DNA of 64,000 nucleotides from Scylla paramamosain (Eukaryota > Arthropoda > Malacostraca > Decapoda > Portunidae), in assembly GCF_035594125.1 (NCBI RefSeq), contig NC_087152.1, positions 17,682,001 to 17,746,000 on the forward strand, read 5' to 3'. Position numbers and translations under genes: made by a program. Below the pieces are notes generated by a model. That model made no database searches and was not told the DNA's origin. It was given only the letters and a program-made list of their open reading frames with translations. Shown in pieces: positions 39,711-52,059 of this stretch. The first letter of the stretch is position 1; every line of letters starts with the position of its first letter.

Positions 39711-39746
39711 CTAACATTTTTCTCTTTCTCCCTCCTGCAGGTAAGT
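39711..39746 (+). promoter_or_regulatory. Recursive-splicing ratchet-point-like site (acceptor fused to donor)
   Basis: The sequence shows a CTAAC branch point (39711-39715), about 24 bases of nearly pure pyrimidine, CAG at 39738-39740, and GTAAGT at 39741-39746 with no gap. This is the (Y)nNCAG|GTAAGT consensus of ratchet points described in long Drosophila introns and of vertebrate recursive-splice exons. Joining exon 1 (ending AAG) here would rebuild AAG|GTAAGT, a stronger donor than the native AAG|GTAAAT. Confidence 0.55.
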
Positions 39747-39819
39747 GTGGATTCTGTCCCCTCGGGCTGGCAGCAGCGGCGCGGTCAGGTACCGTGGCTG
39801 GTGCTCCACACAACCACAG
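39741..39819 (+). CDS. NOL4: NOL4-like second coding exon, or recursive-splice exon
   Basis: Exon 1 ends in phase 0. Reading this 79 bp segment from its first base gives 26 codons plus one base, ending in a donor CACAG|GTAAAA at 39820. The upstream acceptor is strong: branch-like TTCTAAC, then TTTTTCTCTTTCTCCCTCCTG, then CAG. The end of the predicted peptide, RRGQVPWLVLHTTTG, resembles the vertebrate NOL4 segment that follows the same N-terminal block, AKQVLYVPVKTTDG (shared Q-V-x-x-V-x-x-T-T-x-G spacing). The exon also begins with GTAAGT, a perfect donor, so it could instead be skipped by recursive splicing. The homology is short, so the exon call is moderate; the splice signals are firm. 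Confidence 0.55.
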
Positions 39820-40101
39820 GTAAAATTACATCCGTGAACCTTACAGGGGCGGACGTGGGACTCGGGGAGCCTGGTAGCACACCGCCGGGGCCAGCCGTCC
39901 CCACACTCGCTGTTGCTCCTCAAGTGATAATCGAACACGCTCGCTCACCGCCGGTTCAGTTTGTTTCGTTTTTTATTCATATTTGTTCATCGCAGGCGAG
40001 GACGAGATGTATTGGCGTGGCGGTGATTATATTGCCCTAATGGTTCACCTCGAGACAAGGTGTTTGTGTGTGTGTGTCTTGGGTAAAGAGGGAGGCAGAT
40101 A

Positions 40102-40103
<2 letters not shown>

Positions 40104-40167
<64 letters not shown>

Positions 40168-40290
40168 TAAAGTGCAGTGGTGGTGAGTTGAGGAGGATGA
40201 AGGAAGGGAGGCAGGCAGTAAGGGAGATGACGATGCCTGCTGCTGCTGCTGCTTTTGGTGGTGGTGGTGGTGGTGGTGGTGGTGGTGGTG
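40104..40290. repeat. (GT)n 40104-40167 and (GGT)n 40256-40290
   Basis: A dinucleotide and a trinucleotide array shortly after exon 2. Confidence 0.95.
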
Positions 40291-41248
40291 CTGTTGCTGG
40301 TGGTAGTGGTGCTGGTGGTAGTGCGGGGTTGATGCAGCAAGACAAGGAAAGTCATGAGTCAGAAACGCGTGAGGTGAGTCGGTTATCTAGAGAAGGACGT
40401 GGAAGAGGAGAGAGAGGGAGGCGTGAGAAGCAGGCGTGAGGTGTGCTGGAGACATTAGGTGTGGCACGGCTCAGGTGTGGTTTGCAGGGGGGAGGGATGG
40501 GGAAAGGGATAGGAAGACGAAGAAGGAGGAGGAGGAGAAGGAGGGGAAGGGGGAAAGGAGGCAGGCGTCAGCTGTGATGTGGCGGCGACATAGTGGTTGG
40601 GGAGGTCGGTGAGGAGGAGGAGGAGGAGGAACCTGTTGTTTGTGGTGACGACCGCTACCTCAGTGGGCGGCGATCCTTTTGTTGTGAGGCTGCATAATGG
40701 GCGGCGGGCGTAAAAGCCGGGCTGGGAGGGTCTAGATGGGGCTGGGAGGCCGAGGAGGAGGAGGAAGAGGAGGAGGAGGAGGAGGCGGTATAGTGGTTGG
40801 CTGAGAGCGTGGAGGTTTAGGTGGCTCGGATAGACGGAGGGGGAAAGAGTGAGACAGCCAGGCGGGGAAGGATGAAAGCAGGTACCGGAAGGGGTTTTAG
40901 GGAGAGAATCGTTAGCCAGGACGGAGGGAGCGCTGAGGGAAGACTTGATGGGAAGGGAAGAAGATGGGACGGACACGAAAGAGACTGAAGGGGAAGTGTA
41001 CACGAGGAGAAGGAGGAGGAGGAGAAAGAAGAGGGAGAGAGGAAAGGGAGAAGACGAGGAAGACGACGAAGAAGACGAGGAAGAAGGAGGAGGATGAGGA
41101 GGAGGAGGAGGACATGGATGGCCAGGAAGAGAGCGCTCCCATGGTCGGGCAGCTGGATACTTTATTTGATGGTCGTGATATCTTTATTGATGGCGGGGAG
41201 CGAGGGGAAGAAAGCGAGGCGGTGAGAGCGAGACTGAGAGCTTTACAG

Positions 41249-41250
<2 letters not shown>

Positions 41251-41305
<55 letters not shown>

Positions 41306-41393
41306 AGAAGGGGAAGGCAGCAGCAGCAGAGTTGGTGGCATGACAAGAATGGAATGTGTAACTGTAGCGAAACTGAAGATACATGGCGTGTGG

Positions 41394-41461
<68 letters not shown>

Positions 41462-41535
41462 AGGTGGGGAGGGGGACAGCCTATATGGTAGTGGGGGGCA
41501 GTTGTGGTGGTGGTGGTGGTGGTGGTGGTGGGAGG
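41251..41535. repeat. (AG)n 41251-41305, (AG)n 41397-41461, (GGT)n 41506-41532
   Basis: Two AG arrays lie 91 bp apart at the end of a purine-rich segment that begins near 40,480. Confidence 0.95.
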
Positions 41536-41967
41536 CAGCAACAACAGAGGCGGCGGTGGTAGTGAATGACGGCGGCCGGACTGGAAAGGGAGGGCGAGGC
41601 GTTACAGTGACGAATGACTGGATGTGAGCGCAGAGGAGCCGCCGTGCAGTAATCGAGGGTGTCAGCCGGTGTGGGAATGTGGAGGGAATGATCGTGTGTG
41701 TGTGTGTGTGTATGTGTGTTGGGGGTGGGGAGGGAGGAGAGATGATGGTACGATGTGTCTGTCTGTGCGAGTGTGTGTTAGGTAGAAGAGAAAGAGGTGG
41801 AAGTGGTGGTGACTGTAGTGGTGGTGGTAGTGGTAGGGAGGAGGAGGAGGAGGAGGAGGAGGCAACAGCAGGTGCACGCAGAGAATAAAAGCCTGTCCGC
41901 GACCCCTTGTTATTTGTGGTGGCGAGAATGTCTAGGCAGGGAGAGGGGGTGTGTGGCCATTGTGCGG

Positions 41968-41968
<1 letters not shown>

Positions 41969-42010
<42 letters not shown>

Positions 42011-42381
42011 TGTGTGAGTGGGGGCGGGCGCGCAAGGGGGTGGAGGAATGAGGCCAGGGTGAATGTGTAGGGCTGGGTGGGCCGCGGGTTGTCGGTGCGT
42101 GTGTCATTACCTGTGTTATGTAGCCGCTCCAGGGAAAGGGAAAGAAAAGTGTGAACATAGTGCGTACGCTGCTGGAGTTTCTGAGGCGGTGAGCGAGTCC
42201 AGAAAGGATTGGACGGCTCCCTGACAGCGGCGAAGGCTTCAGATGATGGTGAGAAGGAGTGCTGAAGGGGGAGAGGGTATTAGGAGAGCGAGAGAGTGAG
42301 AGAGGGTGAGGCGAGGGTGAGAGCGTCTGGCGAGGGTAACCGAGTCTGGTGAGCGTGAATGCTTCTGGTGGTAGCAGAAGT

Positions 42382-42439
<58 letters not shown>
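41969..42439. repeat. (GT)n 41969-42016 and (GT)n 42385-42439
   Basis: Two GT arrays in GT/GA-rich DNA. Confidence 0.95.
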
Positions 42440-43291
42440 TCGTGAAGGAAGGAGAAAGGGACTAGGAGAGGAGTAGGAGGAGGAAGAGGAGAGGAAAGCG
42501 GAAGGTCTGGTCCGATAGGGTCCGGCTAGAGAGGGTGTGGGTGGTGGGAGAAGGGGTCTGAGAGGCTCAGTGTGTATGCAAATGATCATTAGTATGGAGG
42601 CGTCTCTGGCGGTGTTTGTGTGCAGGGATCGCGAGGGGTTGCTCCCTGCCGGGCGAAGGCTCACCGTGAATACCTCAGACGTAGATCGCTGGGATGGAGG
42701 GCAGGTGGCGGGTGATGGCGTGATCTGGGTTCATGGGCAGACAGGCTGAGTGAGGGCCGGGATGAGGGTCGGGGTGGGGGTGAGGGTTGCAGTGGCGCGA
42801 CTTGAAGCGAGCCGAGCCGGGGACAGGGATGTGGTGGTACGATGAGTTGACGCGATCTCTGGTCGTGAGCAGGGCGGCGGTGGGAGCTGCAAGCGGGTGG
42901 AGGGTGGTAGGGGGGGTGTCGTGTGTGTGTGTTTACGGAAAGATGGGGCTGCGATGGTAGTGCGGCTTTGGCCAGGAAAAGCAAGGAGGGAAAATGGTGA
43001 GGAAAACATGTGAAAATGACGTGAGTAGATTACAGATGTGAGGAGACATGACGTGTGGATAAGCAGGAGGCGTGGGGCGGGTCATCGTGAGGGTCTGGGA
43101 GCCACACACGCACCTCCCGCCACTCATGACGGATGGCTGCCAGTCGTGACCATCAACCTCAAACTTTTCCCGTCCTGTCTTCACACTACTTGGCGTTTTT
43201 TGTTTGTTTGTGAGGTCTTCTGGCAGCGCTGATGCATCGCTCTTTACAGGGTGTGCGTGTGTGTGTATATAGCTTCATCCCTTTATATAGA

Positions 43292-43292
<1 letters not shown>

Positions 43293-43331
<39 letters not shown>

Positions 43332-43333
43332 CT

Positions 43334-43378
<45 letters not shown>
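43293..43378. repeat. (GT)n pair split by GCGCCTTC
   Basis: GT 43293-43328 and GT 43337-43378 look like one array with an 8 bp interruption. A further (GT) run lies at 44736-44764. Confidence 0.95.
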
Positions 43379-43380
<2 letters not shown>

Positions 43381-44734
43381 GAGAGAGCGTAATACCAAGG
43401 CGGGTGGCGGCATCTCCCTCAAGCCGCTCAGGGCTGAAGGCCTCACTTGACAGCCAGCCGCAGCCACCCCGCTGCTCGAGCCGGCCCCTGGCTCCCGCCA
43501 CCCACCACTCCCCGCCCCCCTGCCAGACCCGCGTACCTGCCACCCGCCGGTCTTCCTGTCCGCCTCGCGCCGCCCTCGGCTTCCTCCGGCGACGTCATCT
43601 GTAGCTTTAAGGCTGTCTCGCGTGCCAACTCCCTGGTTGTCACCATCACTCTCTTCTAAGGCCGCCGTCCTGTAGCTCAGAGCAGTTTGTTAGCCTCTGC
43701 TTACCTTGTCATTTGTCGGGAGTGGCTGTGCAGCAGTGGCTGTGGGGAGTGAGGCGCGCTGCGGCGGGGAAATATCCGCTGCGGCGCCGGGCTTCCTTCT
43801 GCCGCCAACACACATCGCTGTGTTGTGGTGTCGAACATTTTTATTATGCATTCTTTTCCCTAAAATGTAGTATACGTTCGACTGGTGTACCTTCGTCTAT
43901 CTGTTTGTATCTTTGCAGACGTAAGTTTGTACATGCACGCGAGTATATTTCTGTTGAGAGTTTGTAAGCATCGTGTATCATCAGCGTATTAAAGACTGGG
44001 CCTTTACGACGCTTTCTTCCATGCTTGTTTCATTAATGTATTTACAGTTTGGTGCGCCTCCATCCATCCCACGCTCCGTGCCTTGCTCGCCGACACAGCG
44101 TTAAGCCTCTGTCGCCGCTTACTTCCCTCGACGTTCCATTAAATATTTAATTTTCATCTGGTGAAAATTCACAGATATTTGTAGCTTACGGAAATGACCC
44201 TGTTGGCGTGCATTAAAGATTATCCTGTTTTTACCCGTGCTATCTTGTTAGGCATCACACAGTAATTGGCGGCGGCTCTCCAGACACGAGGTGGCGAGGA
44301 CTCGTCGGCACACTTACATTCCATTTGTTACTCACTCTGTTTGCTGTCAAGCGAGGGTCCAAGTCATAGAAATATCAGCGAGTTGTCATTCTTCTCCATA
44401 CGTAACGAGTTCAGTCCGTCTGTGCGAAGTAAATCTTAGGCTGCAGAAGGCAAGCCGGGATGCATCGCAAACACTGTAGCGTCACCTAGGCGGCGGCATC
44501 TGCTGCCAATAACAACCGCCAGGTGGGGTGGCTGTTCGCAGTGAGGGCGGCGAGGGCGGTGGGTGGTGGTGGAGGGATCGCAGGGCCCCAGGGTTGGTAA
44601 ACACCGCAGCAGGTGCCCTCCTCCAGGCCTCGCCTCTGCCTCACCGTCAGTTTGGCAGCTTTTTGTATCGCTTGTCTTGGCTCGCAGCTCCTAACTTGTG
44701 CTCACGTCTGGAGGCTCCGCACGCTTCCCGCCAG

Positions 44735-44766
<32 letters not shown>

Positions 44767-45846
44767 AACAGTTGTTTGTAAAAGCTCACAGTATCAGTCA
44801 TGGTAGCACTGTGCAATCGCCAGGTTTGGCGCGCTATAACACACAGCCGCCTGCACGTCCATCACAGCAGACCCGCAGTGATGCAAGTGGCAGTGAGGCA
44901 GAGTGGCGCGATGTCTGTTGTGTTTCTCTAAAATCACCCGAATGAAAGTTGTTTATCGCCAAGGTTAGTCCTCACAAAGGACTTTACGTCGGTGGCCAGA
45001 TAGTGGACACACTGTGAACATGATGTTCCATATTTTAGCAGCAATATTCCATCTCCCACCCCTCGTCCCATTGCCTGGCGACGAGGAAGTGCGCCAGGCG
45101 TCACCTAGAACCAGGCCAGGCCCGAGGCGGTCTGCATGTTGGCGATAGTTACTGTATTGTGGTAGTGCTGCGTCATTATGTCCTGCGGCAAAGCAGTGTT
45201 AAAGGAAAGCAAACCAGACTTTTAAACTGAGTTTCAGGAAGCGGCAGCAAGTTCATGGTCGTGCATTAGTTGGAGCAGGGTAGTGGTGTGCGGTCCTGCG
45301 GCACCAATGAACCAGGCCGGGCTGCGAGGGGCGCGCTGTGTCAGATTCCCCTCGTGCACATTAATTAAGGCTGATGCGAAGGCGAATCACGTGGGGTACA
45401 CTTTGACGAATGGCAGGTGTTGGCACCGAGGCCGTGCCACATGCTGGCCACAGCCACACTTGGCCAAAAACACATGTGCTTTCCACACAGCAATGTGTGG
45501 CTCCCATCACCTCCCGTCCAACGGCCAGCTGGGCCGGCATGGCACCAGCCTCGCCTGACAACCCCTCATGAAGTGGCGTGCACCTCACCCTCCCCTCCCC
45601 CGCCACTCTGTGGTCCATCACTGGCTGACACACCCTCCCTTGTGGTCTCCACCACACCCTGCCGCCCTCCCTTGTGGCTCTAACCACACCACACCCTCCT
45701 TGCGGCCATGAGCCAAATGAACAGCTACTCGTGTGGTGTGCATAGCAGTTCACAGCCACCACACCGCGACTTCTATCGCCTACTTCCTGACCACCGAGTT
45801 CACGCGCACCAACACTCCCTCGCGAATAGCAGAACAACAAATGCTA

Positions 45847-46033
<187 letters not shown>

Positions 46034-47030
46034 CGGTACAATCCCGTACACCACAACACGCTCCCATCCCGCCGCCTGCCTGACCCCACACTGCCGGCCT
46101 GGGTGAAAGGGATGCATAACCAGAATGAGTTTTCGATAACTTATGACACCAGCTTAATGTCTGGGGGAACCGCGAGCCCAAACACCCGCATGGGATTAAT
46201 TTAAATAGCAAATATGGCTACGGGCGGCCGCTGCCATGCTTGGTAAGGGAGGGAAGGGCGGGAGCATGGTGTTTCCGCTGCAGCTGCAGGAGGCAGTCCT
46301 ATTTCTGAGCCATTAGCATCTGTTCCTATCGCCGTGACTGCTTTCGCTGCCTCCGGTGTGTTCCATCCGTGTTAGTAGTTGTGCTTTTGTTTCTTTAGTA
46401 TCGGGAGTCGTGATGTTGTATGTAGATTTCTTTCGTTTAGCATTCATAGAGGAGTCAGCTAGCGGGGCTTGGTTAGGCTCGCCGTTTACCTAAGAGGCGG
46501 AATCCCCAGGCTGCCTTGTTGGCCGCCGGGGTCTGGCTGTGACGAAGTGGCTGTTGTGACCGCAGGCTGCGTGGAACGTGCAAGTGTTACCAAGCCGGGG
46601 AGAGGCGGGTGTGGCGGTGCTTGGCTCGGAGGGGCTGCGAAAAGACGTTTAGGAGTTAACGAGCTTGACATTTTTATATTTTCACGTGACGTTTAATAAC
46701 CCTTGGACTTGGAATAGCAGGGTGGTTACGCCCTGTCTCCCCGCGAGGGAATCAATACGTGTTGAGGGGAATCTTGATGGAACCCTGTGCTTTTTTCCCT
46801 TTTTTTTTTTCAATGAAGAGCAAAACTAATTGCGATTTTGATTTTATGAAACGAAGTTATGGTACAGGTGAAGTGAACAGGATTTAGCTAAAGGTTTCTA
46901 GACTTATTAGTGCACCCAGATTGTGAATGTGGTGGGCAGGGCAGGTCAGGGCAGGGCAGGGGGCAGACTTGGTGCGGGTTCGATCCTTGCAGGGCCGCCC
47001 AGACTTACAGATCAACGAGGTCATCAGGGC

Positions 47031-47032
<2 letters not shown>

Positions 47033-47079
<47 letters not shown>

Positions 47080-47187
47080 GCAGCGCGGTGAGGCGTGTGG
47101 GTGCTGGCCGCCTTTCCTCCCCCACACTTGAACTGCCGTGCTCACGTCACTTTAACTCGCGCGTGTGTGTGTGTGTGTGTGTGTGTG
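47033..47187. repeat. (GT)n 47033-47078 and (GT)n 47163-47187
   Basis: Two GT arrays 85 bp apart. Confidence 0.95.
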
Positions 47188-49854
47188 CAGAGCCTTTCCA
47201 CAGCAGAGGTAGGCAGCAGCAGGCAGGGGTGCGTGAGGAGTGAGGAGCGCTGGGAGGGAAACACGTGCGGAGCGTTGGAGGCCAGGCCAGGGTACAGGGT
47301 CCTGTCTGGCACACTCCTCTCGTCGTTGGTTTTATGTGCGTTATCTCCACTCAGCTCACCTCCCCCCGCGCCACAGAGCCTCGCCGTGCCAGTGGTGCCC
47401 CGCCCTCCCATCTGCACCAGCCTTGCGGCACTCAGATGTACCTGGATTTAAAATGGGGATCACATGAAGCCGTGTGTCGTTAGCATGAGGGAGCGAGACC
47501 CCTACAGCCAGGCAGGGGACGGTGGAGGCACCGCAGAGAAACAGATGAAGCGAAGGGGATCAGAAGCATCACCCGGTGAAATTTATGAGCAGGATTTGGG
47601 TGGGTGGTTGAGGGAGGCGAGACACGAACAGGAGGCGACCCTGAGGTGTGTGTGCAACAGAAGCAGACGTCGACACGCAGCATCTGGAGCACCAATGCCA
47701 GGCTTTACGCTGCATCGGCGCCTGAATAAACTTCAACATTTTGCCGCAGGTTGAACATTCACTGGAACAACTACTGGAACGGCAGCAGGGGCAGCAGGTG
47801 GTGCAGTGAGCGGCCGTCAGCCAGCAGGTGGCAGTCGGGTGGAGGCGGCCAGGCGGGACCCAGCCGGCCTGACGAGAGAAAACCCGCATGCACCATTAAC
47901 AGTATCAGCTGGTGTGTCAGGGAGGGGGTGGGCAAGGGTAGACGGGTGTGGGGGGCAGACTGGGGCAGTCACGCCGGCCTCTGCTCCACCCCGCCTCACC
48001 CCGGCCATGGCCCGCCAGGCTCGCCATTATGTGCGGTGTGTGAGGAGATCAACGGTGTTACCCGGAGTGGTTCACCCTTCACGGTCCTCGCCCGCTGGGT
48101 CAGTAAAGGGGGGTTGAAGTGGGCTGTTGGGCTGAATATGTGTAGCTCAGTGGGCAGGGAGGGGGCAGCGGCCGAGCTCCTTGGGTGAGAGGTGATAAAC
48201 AAGGCGGCTGTTAGATCAGCTCGTACGGGCCAGTGGGACGACGGACAAAAGAGGGAGAGCACCAGGTCTTGGTGGGCAAAGGGAGTGGGCGGGCAGCATG
48301 TTGTAAAAGGACGTGGGTGGGGTGGTGGGTGGGGGAAAGCTGTTGTGACGGTGGGTGAGAGGTGGTGGAGGAAGCGGGTGAGGAGATGGGATGAGGGCGG
48401 GCCGAGGCCTTAAGGGGAGGACAGGGAGATGGCGGTGCCGTGGTCAGTGGCGTCTTGCCTTGGTGGTGAGTGTGAGAGGGGAGCTTAGGTAAGACCATCT
48501 TGCCGGGCTCACTCCTTTATCCCGAAAACGTCACGATATTTTATGTGAGGACCTTCGCGGCTCTGGGCAGTTACCCAGAAAATAACAGTTACCGCGGGGA
48601 AGCAGGATGTCTGCAGTAAACCGGAAGAGACGGTCGCAGCGAGGCCGGTACAGCACCTGGGCGGACCGGTGCACGCCTCCTGGCCGGGTAATGGCTGCAT
48701 GGCGACCCGAGTCTCTGGTGGCCGAGACTTGGGAGGTGTGGAGGGAGGGAGGGAAGAGGGCGGCCACCTGATCTTACTGACCTTCCTTCTCCCTTCCCCG
48801 CTTGACAGGCCTTCTCCCTACTTCTCCCCCACCGCCACATCAGCGACTCTGGCACATCCCACCACTCCGAGCACTGCGCCGCGGTGGTGGGACCGCCCTG
48901 GCCAGACGTGGCCTGGATCACGGGGGGGGGGGGGAGTAGATTGCGGAGGAGGACCATTGCGTAAAAGGATCTGCTCCGTGAATTTGGGTCCACCTGTGAC
49001 GGTGACGGAGGAGCAGGGAACAAAGGGTCTTATTCCTACCAGGCTTGGATTGGCGACGTCCAACACCACTTGTATTTACAGCACAGACGTTTTTCCGTGA
49101 ACTGTGCAGCCGACCTTTAGAGTGAATGCTACAAGGATCTCCTCCATCACTGAGCACAATACTATCACAACATGCGCTAAACTGCTACACTGGACAGCGA
49201 ATGATAACATTTTATCATGCCAACGAGCATGACGGATACGGGCGAAATGGCTGTGAAGCCTTAATCTGAAATAGTGGAGAAAGTTTAGGAGCGAGGTGTG
49301 GGTGTGGCGGCCGCTCAGCGGGGCGAGAAGACGCAATCCATCTCCCACCAGCTTCTCTCCACCGCGCGCCGCAGCCTCGGCGGAGGGGGTCGCTGTGAGG
49401 CTGCCAGCCTTGACGCAGACACTCCTATTCATTGTCTGAGGACACCCCTGCTGCTGCTTTCTTTTATTTAGCCCTGATTCGCTTCCTTTGTTTCTTCCAT
49501 CGTGTTAAATGTACCAAGGAGTCATGATGAGCAGTGTTTACATTCCTGCACCATCTTACGATCCCGCTCTGAACCACATTTGTGAATCTTGCGTCAGTCC
49601 TCGTGAACTACAAATCTTCTTAGTCTCCGTGCTCGCAGCTGTCTTCATTGTGTTTCCTTGCCCCGTGGCCATGTCCCCGCGCCTCCATCTCCTCTCCCCC
49701 GGGCTGCCAGTGGCGGTGGTGTGGCTGGGCGGGCGGGGAAGCGAGACAGTAATGAGCCATGACTTAATTATGGGCGCGGGGAAGCGGGTGGCAGAGGCAG
49801 GCGGGTGCGAGGCGAGGGATGAGGCTCGGCTCCGGGGACGGACGGGATGCGACA

Positions 49855-50030
49855 CACTCCCCCACGCCCCCCACACGCCTCCACACGCCTTTTGCACGCC
49901 TCTACACGCGTTCACAAACCTCTGCAGGCCTATTCCACGCTTCCACAAGGTTCTATACATTTAGACACGCCTCCACCCCACTGCACGCTTTGTACACGCC
50001 TCCACACGCTTCTGCACGCCTCCCCGAACC
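49855..50030. repeat. Degenerate short tandem repeat of about 10-11 bp (GCCTCCACAC-like)
   Basis: The words CACGCCTCCACACGCC, CACGCCTCTACACG and CACGCTTCTGCACGCC recur every 10-11 bp for roughly 175 bp, with many substitutions. It lies just before the (CT)n array at 50080. Confidence 0.6.
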
Positions 50031-50076
50031 CCACTTCCGTCACCCTCCTTCACGTATGCAGAAAGTGCCGCCTCCA

Positions 50077-50079
<3 letters not shown>

Positions 50080-50164
<85 letters not shown>
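50080..50164. repeat. (CT)n microsatellite
   Basis: About 85 bp uninterrupted, followed by a short A-run. Confidence 0.97.
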
Positions 50165-50167
<3 letters not shown>

Positions 50168-50563
50168 ACTAAAAAAAAAAGAAGCTTGTGTGGGAGAAGC
50201 TTGTTTCGTGATTAAAAGGGTGTGAAGGCGGGCCAGCATGTGGTGGTGCAGTGCGCAATCTTACTATGATATAACAAAACATTTTACTTAGGAATGGTTA
50301 AAAGAAGAGAGCGTGGAGCGGAGAGCAGCAGGGCATGAAGGGGCCAGGAGGCAGGGAGGGATGTTTATGCAGGTCAGAGGGAGGCAGGCAGGCAGGGAGG
50401 GAGGGAAGGAGGGACGTGGTGGTGGTGGTGGTGGTAGGGCTGAGGTCCCCTGATGGTGGTGGGCGGCTGCTGCTGCTGCTGCTGGGGCTGGCTGGGTTGA
50501 ACGGGTGTGTGTGTGTGTGTGTGTGTGGGGTGGGGAGTACACTTCGCCTTCAACCACCATCAG

Positions 50564-50564
<1 letters not shown>

Positions 50565-50607
<43 letters not shown>

Positions 50608-50614
50608 CATTTAG

Positions 50615-50677
<63 letters not shown>

Positions 50678-50686
50678 CGCGCGCGC

Positions 50687-50717
<31 letters not shown>

Positions 50718-50860
50718 GTTCACATCTATCTGTGCATCTGTCTACCCACTTACCTATATATATATATATCTATCTCTCCATCTTTTGTACATAGATAAAC
50801 AAATAGATAACCAGGCAAGTAGATAGACAGATAGATAGCCAGACAGACAGAAATAGTTAG
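50565..50860. repeat. (AC)n / (GT)n(GC)n(GCGT)n hairpin and Z-DNA-prone cluster, then (TA)n and (TAGA)n
   Basis: (AC) 50565-50606 and (GT) 50617-50668 are complementary and separated by only 10 bp. GT passes into (GC) 50669-50689 and (GCGT) to 50717. (TA) lies near 50755-50768, and degenerate TAGA/CAGA units lie at 50820-50860. Confidence 0.95.
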
Positions 50861-51360
50861 GCAGGCAGGCAGATAAAGACAAAAGCAGCGATAAGGGAGA
50901 GTGAACGGTGTGAAATGGTAATCCGGTGCTCCCAGAAAGGAGACACAAATGGCTGTAGCGGCGGCATAGAGGGATATTGACAGGTCTATTCTTATATCCC
51001 GGATGACACCTTCCCCTCTCCCCTTGCCTCCCACTCGGCTCGCTGAGGTCGACTGTCTCCCCGCTGACGAAAAGTCGCCCGCATCCCCATCGCTCCCGTC
51101 TGTCTCTTCTCCCTGCCCCCCTCTCGCTCCCCTCTCTCGTTTCAAGTATTTACTTATTCTTCCACCACTGCACCGCTACGAGCCTCTCCCGCACTTCACC
51201 GTGCCTCCTGTCACGAGGTTTAATTAGTATTTTGTGTCGCAGATTTGTTTATTATTTGAAAGCCGTCCGCAGAAATATACGCGGAAGAGGAGAGGTTTTG
51301 ATAATGGTAGTTAAAAGTCGGTATAAGCGAAATGAGCAGTCAGATGTAAATATTACACGC

Positions 51361-51382
51361 AAAAAAAAAAAAAAAAAAAAAA
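51361..51382. repeat. Poly-A run
   Basis: About 22 A. A poly-T run of about 30 lies at 52030-52059. Neither has a recognisable retroposon body next to it. Confidence 0.9.
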
Positions 51383-52027
51383 GAGGTTCCCTGTACTTAA
51401 CACACAGCATAAATTTAGTAACATAAGTTGGTGTTCGGCGCGCAATGTTTTATTGAAATCTTCAGTCAACATATGAAATATTAAGGCACCACATGTGGCG
51501 CCCCCGATCGATTATGTGTGGATCTCCCTCCCTGTGTGCGATGCTCGCCCTGCCCTGCCCGCCCCTCTGGCTCTCCTGCAGCAGACCGGAGACAGCCGCC
51601 TGTATGTTCCTCCTTTCATGCAGCCCTCCTCCACCTCACCTTCCTCCTCCTCTTCGTCCTCTTCTTCCTCCTCCTCCATTCTCTCTTCCTATCCTTCCAT
51701 CTTGCACACTTTCCGTCCCTTCATCGCTTCACTCTCTCTGTTCTCCCCAACCTCGTCTTTCCACTCTCAGCCAGTGTGTGTTATCCAGCCTCTTTCCCCT
51801 CTTCTCTACTCAGTCTCAGCCTCACATTAGTCTCACAGCCCCTCTTGCCCTCTTGGCCTCTTAGGAACCGTTCTCGTCTGCCGGTTTCGGAGGCGCCGTG
51901 CTCGACATTTTCCCTCGCGGATCCTACCTCACCTGCTTTCTCCCGGTGGCTCACCTGTCCGTCCCCTTCAGCCGTGCTCCCTCATCACCCTTTATCCCGC
52001 GTACATCACGTAACTGCCTGCTTCCTC

Positions 52028-52059
<32 letters not shown>

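Noticed and set aside
46977..46986. GGTTCGATCC, a tRNA B-box-like word
   Set aside because: A wobble-rich T-stem can be drawn, but no A box, anticodon arm or matching acceptor stem lies upstream in the GGGCAGG-rich sequence.
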